Assembly (NCBI RefSeq): GCF_014633365.1
Contig: NC_068344.1
Span: 5,965,327 to 6,029,326 of the forward strand
DNA: 64,000 nt
Source: Diospyros lotus
Taxonomy: Eukaryota > Streptophyta > Magnoliopsida > Ericales > Ebenaceae
Reading direction: 5' to 3'
Each line of letters opens with the position of its first letter. Positions within the stretch are counted from its first letter, which is position 1. The translations under genes and the position numbers were made by a program. Below, in pieces: positions 43,001 to 49,687 of this stretch. The notes beneath the pieces are model-generated. The model saw only the letters and a list, made by a program, of their open reading frames with translations. It made no database searches and was not told the origin of the DNA.

Positions 43001-45270
43001 AAAAATAGCACCCATGTGCACTACAACAGAACTAACAGCATGTCCTAACAAACAATGATAACTAATTATAGTATTGACCCTCTAATTCTCCTTGGGTCGT
43101 GACAGAACCTTTAGTAATATTGGATAAAAGGGTGATTTACAAGAATAATCTTCTTCTTACGCAAGCATTCGTCCAATGGTCTCATTTGCATCTGGATAAT
43201 AATACTTGGGAATACTTGCCTAATCTGCTCACTCAATTTCCCCGTGCTACCCAACTTCTTTGCTTTTCTTAAGGACAGGAAACTTTTGAAGGAGAGGGGA
43301 GGAACTTACACATCCAGATTGTATTGGGGATGTCAGAAATAAAAATCTCAGTACATTTCTCTATTTCTCTCTCTACATTCTTCTCACTCGTTCTGAACTT
43401 CTGCAATTCCGAATACCAAGAATCAAGACCTAGATCTTGACAATCACATTCCCCATAAACAAATGACCTAGCATAAGATTCAATACACTTCATCCGCTTG
43501 CAGGTGATCAATATAAATAAATCTCAGCATTCAAGATAGATAGATAGATAGGTTCGACCTCAAATCAGTGCAAACCAAATTGTGTTTTTTTCCAATCTAA
43601 GAAGTTATTTCTTCTGTGATTCTGTCATCAAAGGTATGTCAAAATGCTTCACATGAATTCTGAAAATTCAACTTACTGAATTTTGTTGAACAAGTCATGT
43701 TTTAGATCATTCAATGAAAAATTTTTTGAAAAAATATTCTACCAATTCTTTTTCAAACAAAAACTAGAACAAGAGTAAAACATTTTGCTAGAATATATTT
43801 TAGATCAAAACAACCATAGACTTAGAATAGCAATGAAATTTGCTAGTCTGATGAGGAACACATTGGAGGTCAAGGTTCATTCAATGGACTAAACCAAAAT
43901 TTGACCTCTAATTCTATTGATTGGACCATCAACTTTGCAATTTGTTATTTTAGGAAGAATTTGATTTTGCAATTACTTTTTGTGTACGGGTCAAAAAGTC
44001 AATTTATTACTCTATATCAATTCTATTCTTCTATTTTTGGTGATTTTAGAAGTAGTTTTCTAAGCCTTAGTTGTAACTAGGATTCTAGTACATCTAAGTG
44101 TGGTCCAATAAGGAATAGAAATGGAAAAGCAAGGGTGAAAAACCATTTTACATTGAATCTCAATTACCGCCCCCCCCCCCCCCCCCCAAAAAAAAAAAAA
44201 AGCAATTCACATTCTTGGACTAGTAGTTTTGAAAATCTGCAAACTAGTCATCATTTGAACCCAAAATAAAAGACATATCATTAGACCTGGGGCAGAAAAG
44301 TAGAACAAGGTTGACTGTTCTGAAACAGTGCATAAGCAAGCAAAAATTGAAATCTGAGGATTGTTTGTAACAACTGCCAAGCTATTATCAGGCGAGGGTA
44401 GATGAAGCATATCAAACAAAGTCTACAATACAAAAGTAAGATATAGCAATTAGTTGATTTACCTCTGGCTTTCGAGAATAGGGACACGTGCAAGAACGAA
44501 TTCACAGAACATCTCCAAGATTTCATAAGCAGCCCATATGTTTTGTTCTCGTATAACATGTTCCACCTAACCAAATGCAATAACACTAACATATAAATTA
44601 CCAATTCTACAATTATATAAGTGATAATAAATGAGAGTAACTTTGCAAGTGTACCCGAATTTGAGCTATGGCCTCTTGGCCAGCCTGGAGAAATTGAGCG
44701 ATCTCCTTGCGCATGAGTTTAAGCTGTCCGTCTCTCTTGTTTTGCAGCAATTTAATGCGCGAAATCGCCAAATTCAAGCATGTTTTACTAGAAAACGAGT
44801 AATCAAAACCAACATTTCACCATAATAGGATGAGAAAGAGAGAAAAAGACGGCACCCAATTAGTCCCAAAATTAATACCTACACAATACAAATAATCATA
44901 GCAAACAGAATACTTTGCAGAAAAAAGACTATACTTGCAGCTATTGACATTCCACCAATATGACTAAGAAACTCATCAATTGGCGAGTTAATCATTGGAT
45001 TCAGAATGTTCATGAACTACCCCAGCAAATAGAACGAAACCCACGATTGGTTGAAATGTTAGGTATATAGTACGGTTGGCAAACGATTAGTGAGATAAAG
45101 TAAAATCAACGAAACCAAATTCTGCGATCTTCTCCATCAACTAAATTCGAAGGAATTGAAACGGAGATGGGGAATGGGAAAGGGGAAAATCGGGTGAGAG
45201 AACGTGAGGATTAAACTGACCATTTTGCGCCAAGAAGGCCTCTGTTGAAGAGCTGATTCAAAATCGACAT
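28004..45270 (-). CDS. IST1-like protein (regulator of Vps4/SKD1, ESCRT-III pathway)
   Basis: Six exons on the minus strand: 45221-45270, 44655-44787, 44463-44566, 37499-37670, 37270-37410 and 28004-28351 (stop TAG at 28004-28006). Every intron is GT-AG, the sizes sum to 948 nt, and the frame is open for 315 residues. The start '[11 protein letters not shown]' and the blocks '[16 protein letters not shown]', '[18 protein letters not shown]', '[10 protein letters not shown]', '[14 protein letters not shown]', '[16 protein letters not shown]' and '[11 protein letters not shown]' identify the IST1 domain (residues about 10-185). IST1 proteins bind ESCRT-III, LIP5 and Vps4/SKD1 and tune membrane scission at multivesicular bodies in the cytoplasm. 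The tail is short and polar and ends in an Ala-rich helix (about 274-301) that could serve as an interaction helix. Introns 3 and 5 are very long because of retrotransposons; introns 2 and 4 are both 88 bp. The exon 4 acceptor is a TAGCAG tandem site. An extra exon inside intron 5 cannot be excluded. Confidence 0.92.
28651..29134 (+). mobile_element. 5' LTR of gypsy element 28651-33254
   Basis: Aligns with 32750-33254 along its length; shared text includes 'AGTCAAAGTGGATCCATTTA' and 'TTCTAAGATGGCAGTTATTT'. The two LTRs differ at many positions and by small indels, so the insertion is not recent. Confidence 0.93.
29420..30110 (+). pseudogene. Gypsy gag relic
   Basis: The open piece 29462-29890 contains the retrotransposon-gag core: '[15 protein letters not shown]', then '[11 protein letters not shown]', '[14 protein letters not shown]' and 'FLSGLQDYI'. 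Downstream (about 30010-30070) a degraded zinc knuckle reads '..[15 protein letters not shown]', with the first Cys lost. Frame changes occur near 29460 and 29890. Confidence 0.85.
30111..31539 (+). pseudogene. Gypsy protease and reverse transcriptase relic
   Basis: The retropepsin active-site block '[14 protein letters not shown]' is at about 30218-30259, the usual D-S/T-G type. RT follows from about 30650: '[11 protein letters not shown]', '[15 protein letters not shown]', '[17 protein letters not shown]', '[12 protein letters not shown]', 'MPFGLSS', then a damaged DD box near 31165-31195 and '[17 protein letters not shown]' (about 31433). Several stops and frameshifts break it. Confidence 0.85.
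31540..32248 (-). mobile_element. Foreign insert in the gypsy pol, solo-LTR-like
   Basis: About 709 bp sits between the RT/RNase H junction text and its continuation ('SAFLKEVT..', '[11 protein letters not shown]') at 32249 onward. ATCAG occurs at both borders (31535-31539 and 32249-32253), compatible with a 5-bp target duplication. On the minus strand there is a TATA-like CCTATATAAGGG (about 31870-31881), suggesting an LTR. The terminal TG/CA pair is not clean, so the element class is unsure. Confidence 0.5.
32249..32749 (+). pseudogene. Gypsy RNase H start, integrase C-terminus and PPT
   Basis: '[11 protein letters not shown]' (about 32314-32349) is the N-terminal edge of RNase H. It is followed directly by '[15 protein letters not shown]' and '[11 protein letters not shown]', '[12 protein letters not shown]' (32375-32557), then a '[14 protein letters not shown]' phrase near 32597-32638. 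These are the integrase C-terminal GPY/F-type module and the segment after it. The junction marks an internal deletion of most of RNase H and the integrase core. Confidence 0.85.
32750..33254 (+). mobile_element. 3' LTR of gypsy element 28651-33254
   Basis: Starts TGTTAGGGGG directly after the polypurine tract and ends CTTACCA; followed by the TGATG duplication. Confidence 0.93.
33656..36105 (+). mobile_element. Gag-only gypsy deletion derivative in intron 5 (antisense)
   Basis: LTR copies open TGTCACATTCC (33656) and TGTCATATTCC (35795). The 3' copy ends GATCTGACA at 36105 (311 bp). The 5' copy matches up to about 33885 and then diverges, so its end is unclear. The flanks GTAGG and GAAGG differ at one base, compatible with an aged target duplication. 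Between the LTRs there is gag and then straight away a polypurine tract (AAGGGAGGGGG, 35780-35790); protease, RT and integrase are absent. Total length is 2450 bp. Confidence 0.85.
34290..35735 (+). pseudogene. Gypsy gag with zinc knuckle
   Basis: A degenerate N-terminal part starts near 34290 ('MAEGTKMN'). The core is open at 34852-35271: '[15 protein letters not shown]', '[13 protein letters not shown]', '[14 protein letters not shown]', '[12 protein letters not shown]'. A second frame (35238-35735) continues with '[17 protein letters not shown]', a complete Cys/His knuckle, and an acidic Glu/Lys-rich tail. A single frameshift near 35200-35240 separates the halves. The tail has no protease motif; in autonomous relatives protease would follow here. 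Confidence 0.82.
36106..37269. other. Intron 5, non-coding part next to exon 5
   Basis: No element boundary or coding text is recognisable. It includes a pyrimidine-rich run (about 36402-36430) and AT-rich intron sequence leading to the exon 5 donor at 37269. Confidence 0.5.
38000..38445. mobile_element. MITE-like remnant in intron 3
   Basis: The words AAGTGCTTTT/AAAAGCACTT occur in both orientations (about 38018, 38090, 38328, 38370), and GTTTGGCC (about 38100) faces TGGCCAAATAGGCCCTAAG (38426-38444). This pattern is that of a common plant MITE with TTAGGGCCTATTTGGCC-type ends. The left end is lost or degraded. Confidence 0.5.
38730..39555 (+). mobile_element. 5' LTR of a Tork-like copia element in intron 3 (antisense)
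   Basis: The right border is secure: the LTR ends at about 39555, just before the PBS TGGTATCAGAGC (39559-39570). A TATA box (TATAAATAG, about 39188) and a GT microsatellite (about 39490-39512) lie inside. The left border, proposed at TGTGGCAGAG (38730), has no partner LTR to confirm it. Confidence 0.65.
38856..38951 (+). repeat. Three tandem 32-bp units
   Basis: Units start TAGTTTTAGAAA at 38856, 38888 and 38920, each continuing into 'TTATATTTCTTTCCT' (the last one degraded). Confidence 0.85.
39559..39570 (+). other. Primer-binding site (tRNA-iMet type)
   Basis: A perfect TGGTATCAGAGC between the LTR end and gag. Confidence 0.9.
39632..40459 (+). CDS. Copia gag (Tork-like), long open frame
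   Basis: The ORF of 275 codons starts '[20 protein letters not shown]', followed by '[20 protein letters not shown]', the copia gag N-terminus. The middle has '[19 protein letters not shown]', '[14 protein letters not shown]' and '[10 protein letters not shown]', all typical of the Tork-lineage gag core. An Arg/Ser-rich stretch ('[13 protein letters not shown]', about residues 217-229) precedes the zinc knuckle '[15 protein letters not shown]', in which the second and last Cys are Tyr, so zinc binding is probably lost. The final ~20 codons are in the wrong frame: the true continuation shifts into the frame of the next entry. The element is therefore defective, though this gag is the best-preserved retroelement ORF in the window. 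Confidence 0.88.
   Translation: MASTESATRYDIEKFDGQNDFGLWKMKMRALLGNLGLEEALEGEAKMPATYSIEKKKEIDKKAFNTLILSLEDKVLREVSKMKTAAELWLKLESLYMTKSLSSRLYLKAKFFTFKMNEAQKLQDHIDEFNKLCLDLENIEVKYDDEDKTLVLLHSLPKSYETFVDILKHGRDTLTLDDVIGALNSKELQSTVEGKNTSGDVLTIKIRPDRRDPRGRNRSRSRSRNGKKVIKCYHYHEEGHIKKNYPKKKKRNFKKEVTLKLQHLCVNLIIIVQMS
40423..40851 (+). pseudogene. Copia protease and GAG-pre-integrase, truncated
   Basis: '[19 protein letters not shown]' (about 40487-40543) holds the DSG active site of copia protease. '[14 protein letters not shown]', '[20 protein letters not shown]' and '[13 protein letters not shown]' follow as the segment leading to the GAG-pre-integrase domain. The frame differs from gag. Copia text stops at about 40851 where a minus-strand gypsy fragment begins; integrase, RT and RNase H are gone. 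Confidence 0.85.
40971..41063. repeat. Direct duplication of about 38 bp
   Basis: GAATTTGAGGAAGAGTTCAG followed by AATTCTTTCTCAGATAATC-like text occurs at about 40974 and again at about 41028, separated by about 16 bp, with one mismatch (CTCAG/CTTAG). Confidence 0.9.
41080..41560 (-). pseudogene. Gypsy gag relic (minus strand)
   Basis: On the minus strand, '[20 protein letters not shown]' followed by '[18 protein letters not shown]' (about 41080-41180) is the gypsy gag core, similar in order to the gag at 34850-35060. Upstream text (41322-41531) holds the N-terminal part in another frame. It ends where the 38-bp duplication begins. Confidence 0.75.
42764..43104 (-). mobile_element. 5' LTR of the minus-strand gypsy fragment
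   Basis: Terminal inverted repeats TGTCACGACCC/GGGTCGTGACA are exact over 11 bp. On the minus strand a TATAAATA box (complement of TATTTATA, 42969-42976) is present. Confidence 0.82.
43105..43305 (+). pseudogene. Gypsy integrase tail with chromodomain-like motif and PPT
   Basis: The plus strand reads '[15 protein letters not shown]', then '[20 protein letters not shown]' and 'QFPRA' (about 43108-43260). The pattern WS-x(6-8)-TWE-x(6)-FP is that of the chromodomain-like tail in plant chromovirus integrases. A purine tract (GAAGGAGAGGGGAGGA, about 43288-43303) follows, as expected before a 3' LTR. The rest of that element is missing or unrecognised. Confidence 0.65.
43306..44462. other. Intron 3, non-coding part next to exon 3
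   Basis: Possible LTR debris after the purine tract (43306-43510), then AT-rich intron. A C18 run (44170-44187) immediately followed by A14 (44188-44201) is present, as is a short GATA microsatellite (about 43532-43551). Confidence 0.5.
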
Positions 45271-45408
45271 CGAAGCTTGATCTGAAGCACCAGGCTATAG
45301 AAATTGACAACGTCGGAAATCTCGCCGTGCGATTGTTGACTGTTCGTGTTTCGCTGATCGACTAGGAAAACTAATACGTGTTTATATCGTCTGGTGGAGA
45401 GCACATAT

Positions 45409-45410
<2 letters not shown>

Positions 45411-45440
<30 letters not shown>

Positions 45441-45518
45441 CATACATACATACATACATACATACATACATACATACATACATACATACATACATACATA
45501 CATACATACATACATACA

Positions 45519-45548
<30 letters not shown>
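45411..45548. repeat. (TACA)n microsatellite upstream of the IST1-like gene
   Basis: 138 bp of uninterrupted tetranucleotide repeat, about 34 units, starting 141 bp upstream of the ATG, so in the promoter or 5' UTR of the minus-strand gene. The Met-Tyr-Val-Cys and Ile-His-Thr-Tyr ORFs across it are artefacts. Confidence 0.97.
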
Positions 45549-45549
<1 letters not shown>

Positions 45550-46859
45550 TAAACAGTTAAACAGTTTACATATGTAAGCCAGGCCGAGTGGCGTCCTGGT
45601 TTCTCGTTGGATTTGGACATTCTCCCAAACTCGATGTCGAAACCTTGGCCTTGTTTTTGCATTATTTTTGCTGGTAATATATAGACGTTTAAATTGAATA
45701 GACAAATAGATACCCAAATTAAAAAATATATATATTATTTTTAACCGATCAATTTTATTATTTTAATTTTTTTCATATAAAAATTAAATCGAATCAAAAT
45801 AATTAAAATTACCAAATTTAAAAACCAAAACGAATCAACTTACAACTTAAATCGAATCGAACTAATAATCTTGACCGGAGTTCAATTATATATTTTGTTT
45901 TAAAAATATAAAAAATTATTCTATTTTTTATTAAAAAGAATATATTATTCCAAATCACAATAAACTCCATTACATTAAAATTCATCTTTATTTAGAAAAA
46001 AATTTAAAAACATGAAATTAAATTATAATCGCATAACTATCCTAACATAAATTTTCATTTAAAATTTTTATTGTTTTTATATATACATAATAAAAAATAT
46101 TTTCTTAAAAAATTAAATTTTATTTATTATTTATAAAGGTAAAGATTGTATAAACACCGTGCAATTTGAAATGAGAGCAATAGTTGGTCATGGTTTCAGA
46201 GAACACTGTTGATTCATCTTTGCTTCTATAACATGCTAAAGCCTACTACTAATACAACAGACTAAATCAGTTCACAAGTTATGGTCTACAACAAGTGATC
46301 CAAACTTCGAACCAAAAAAACAACATTAATCTCGATTATTTAAAATTAATATTAATATTTAATATTATTTATCAAAATTTATCTTTTAATACTTTACTAA
46401 AAAATTATTTATAAATAATTAATAGATCAAAACATATTTTAACAAGGATTATCTCTTACTAAGATTCTTTGATAATTAAGCTAATGAACTAATTCTAATC
46501 TAATTAAGGTTATAGGACATAAAATAAATTAAAAGAAACTAGAAAATAAATTAAAAATAAAGAAATGAGTAAAGTAATATTTAATTTTTACTTTTACACA
46601 TAAAATATTGTTTCTTGAAATAAATGTCTCTATGATCTTCATCATTTTCCCCTGGTTGAAAAGAACTTGACTCTAATGAGTTGGACCGTAAATATCACTC
46701 TAACAGTTCAAAATATAGGACTTGAAAATTCTCTTCAGTAATATAAATGTTTATCAAAATCTAATTGATCTTTTTATTTGACAAGAAAACAACAATAACC
46801 ACTACCACGAGAAGAAGCCACAATCTCATTGTCAATCACATTCTTTTGTTGTTGTATGC
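45549..46859. other. AT-rich intergenic DNA with MITE-like debris
   Basis: Around 45738-45880 the words AACCGA, AATCGAATCAAA and AATCGAATCGAACTAAT resemble the interior of GGTTCGGTT-type plant MITEs, but the ends are not identifiable. The remainder is very AT-rich with no coding signal. Confidence 0.45.
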
Positions 46860-47745
46860 ATGGGATACAAGGGATTTGGTGACCTAGAGGAACACTAATA
46901 GGCAAGAGAGAAAGCTTAAATATGCCTTGATAAGAAGTTAAATCTTTCATATTAAAAATAAGATAATATTTATATTATTAAATAAGTCAAGTAAATAAGC
47001 ATTAAATTCAAGTTTTCGAATGATAAAAAAGAGGCCATTAGCTTGAGCATGTAGTTTCTTGAAGGAATATTTAAGGAAGCACTCAGGGTGAGTATAAATC
47101 ATGACAGAGTTAGCTTTATTAAATTCTCGAGCCCTACGATGTCCATCAATATTAAGTTTATAATCATTGTTACTCATTGCAATTTTCCTTCTAATCTCAA
47201 CATGTAGGTTATGGATGTGTTGGGCAAAATTTTCAACAAGTTTCGAAATTTAGGCATCTAGGGATAAAGGTACAGGATGCGAGAGAAATAATCATGAACA
47301 ATCTAAAAAGGACTTTTGTAGACCTATCAACATAGTTGTTATAGGCAAACTCAATAGTTGGCAAAATCAAATTCCAATTACAAGGCTTTTCACCTACAAG
47401 ATACCTAAACAAATCTTCTAAACTAAACTATGATTCACAACTTTAGTTTGTCCATCTGTTACGAATGGAATGTAGAAGTGAATTTTAAACTTATCCCAAA
47501 TAGTTTTCATAGTGTCTTCCAAAAACAAATAACAAATTTGACATTTCTATCAGATTCAATAGAAGAAGGTAAACCATGTAACTTAATAACTTCTCTGAAA
47601 AATAATTAACAACATGGGACGTATCTATTATCTTATTACAATGAAGAAAATATGCCATTTAAGAAACTTTATCCATTTCTATGATAATTGAGTCATGTCC
47701 CCTAATAATCTTGAGTAGAGCTAAAATGAAATCCACTCACATATT
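46860..47745 (-). pseudogene. Gypsy integrase core and C-terminus
   Basis: Minus-strand phrases in order: 'GHDSIIIEMDKVS' with 'MAYFLHC' (near 47640-47700), '[20 protein letters not shown]' (the second catalytic Asp region), 'FGISLKFTSTFHS..QMDKLK' and 'KSPF', then 'SNNDYKLNIDGHRR' and 'KKLHAQANGLFFI' and 'NAYLLDL' (46947-47177). The last block is the GPF/Y-type C-terminal module. Many stops. Confidence 0.82.
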
Positions 47746-48179
47746 TGATTAGTGGTTAATTTTGTAAAATTTCGTTATAATTATAACCCTTATTTTGATT
47801 TTAAATTGGTTTAATTGAATAGTTATGTGTGATATATATATATATATATTATAACATAATACATATACTCAATGGAGTACACGCATAGAGCATCTATATA
47901 TTATATAAGTATATAATATACCATATAATATATCATATAAATATATACATAATATATAATTTAATAACACTTAATTACTTGCTTGTAGGCATGAAGAATG
48001 TGGGCTTGAAGATTCAAATTGGATTGAAGAATGGAGAATTCAAACCCAACCCATGAAAAATTCAAACCCAACACATGTCCATTAAATTGAAGGTTCAAGG
48101 CCCAACTTGAGCAAGCTCGTGGAAGACATCATTTGGAGAAAGCCCAAGTATTTTTTTTAATCCTAATAAAGGCTAAAAA

Positions 48180-48470
48180 CCCAATTGTAGAAATTTATTT
48201 ATTTTTTATTTTTAAATATTTATTAGGTGTGTGTTTTAGTTAAAATCTATTTAACTATTAGTGTGTATTATAGCTAAAATCCATTTAACTTTATGAGTGC
48301 TTTATTATGTGTGTGTTTTTAGTTAAAATCCATTTAATTATTAGGTGTGTATTATAACTAAAATCCATTTAACTTTATGAGTGCTTTATTAGGTGTATAT
48401 TTATTTTAGCTAAAATTCATTTAACTTTAGGTGTATATTATAGCTAAAATCCATTTAACTTTAAGTGTGT
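48180..48470 (+). repeat. Tandem units around TAGCTAAAATCCATTTAACTTT
   Basis: About six copies of TAAAATC(C/T)ATTTAA with neighbours GTGTGTATTATAG and GAGTGCTTTATTA recur every 35-50 bp in the U3 part of the Athila-like LTR. The same region of the LTR at 60599 does not show this expansion. Confidence 0.75.
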
Positions 48471-48740
48471 GAGTGCCCATTAAATATAATTATGTCTAGT
48501 TGAATAATTGAAATTGTATGGTTTGTATTGCATCTTGTGAGTTATAAATAGCTCACTTGATTGCATTTGTAAGGTGTGATTATTATTCTTGAATCAAATC
48601 TTTGTTGTTTTCTTATAATTCTCTCTTTGAGAATTGTTTTTGTTCTCTCTTATTTTTTCTATTATTTTCTCTTGTGATCTTATTTTTTTTATTTTTTTAT
48701 CTTGAATTCTTATATCATTTATTGTTACTTTATTATTCAC

Positions 48741-48905
48741 CGCCTAAATGGCCGGTTAATTTTTATTCTTAAATTTTTGAAATTTTAATTCCTGTCATTT
48801 TATTATCCAACGCCTAAATGGCCGGTTAATTTTTATTCTTAAATTTTTGAAATTTTAATTCCTGTCATTTTATTATCCAACGCCTAAATAGCCGGTTAAT
48901 TTCTG
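48741..48905 (+). repeat. 70-bp tandem repeat, about 2.3 units
   Basis: CGCCTAAATGGCCGGTTAAT starts at 48741 and 48811, and CGCCTAAATAGCCGGTTAAT at 48881; the first two units are almost identical over 70 bp. Confidence 0.92.
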
Positions 48906-49687
48906 CTATTTTAATTCATGTTATTAAATTCTGTTATTTAAATTACGCCATTTAAATTTCTGTCAATTAACTTTTAAATGGAGATGAGTAGTTAAATCCA
49001 ATCTTGGGTTAAGGTAAGGACAGTATCCAACGCCAATTATTCCCAAAGAAAGTTGCGCTTTAAATGAGTGATATTAATTTAAATTTCAGTATGAGTGTGT
49101 ATTAATTATTGAGAAATCACTAGGTTTGGATTGAAACGTAAACCTAACTTAAAGCTTTCATGTCATGCATGAGAGTTGCTAGAACTGAAAACGCTATCAT
49201 ACCCAAACTCGGATGATTAATTTAGTTGTTTTGTGTATTAATTACAATTGGATTTATGGTAGCTACTTAAATTAGAATCCCGCATATCATGTATGGTGAT
49301 TGCTTAAACTAGAACTATTATCATCTCTAATTGCATTTAATAACAAACCCTCATATCTGAAATTAAATTAATGTTGTTAATCTTGTCTGCTAAAAATTGA
49401 GATCCAACGGGTTGGTACTGAAATTGTCTTAACTCAAATGCTATCCAATTTCATATTCTCACCTTTAGCATTTATTTCAACTTCTGTCTTACTTTATTTT
49501 TTAGTATCTGTTATCTAAAAATTCATAAAAAACCTTGTTGCCAATTTGTCCAAATGCGTGTGCGTGTGTGTGACATTCTTTTTCTTTTGCCATAAAAAAA
49601 TCTCTCAGTGAACGATCTGGACTCATCTATAAAATATAAATTTAAATTTGGACTACAATTACAGTCATACACTGATGAGTATAAACC

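Larger units (their letters stand above)
40852..43104 (-). mobile_element. Minus-strand gypsy fragment in intron 3
   Basis: The right-hand unit 42764-43104 begins TGTCACGACCC and ends GGGTCGTGACA in plus coordinates (341 bp) and is the 5' LTR. On the minus strand it is followed by TTTACTATCAGAGC (42750-42763), a decayed TGGTATCAGAGC primer site. Gag relics lie between 41000 and 41600. The left end (40852-40960, starting TGTCAC and containing AGTCGTGACA) resembles a truncated and scrambled 3' LTR. Pol is absent. The flanks do not form a clear target duplication. Confidence 0.72.

Noticed and set aside
45258..45717. Long Met-Tyr-Val-Cys and Ile-His-Thr-Tyr repeat ORFs
   Set aside because: Pure translation of the (TACA)n microsatellite on either strand.
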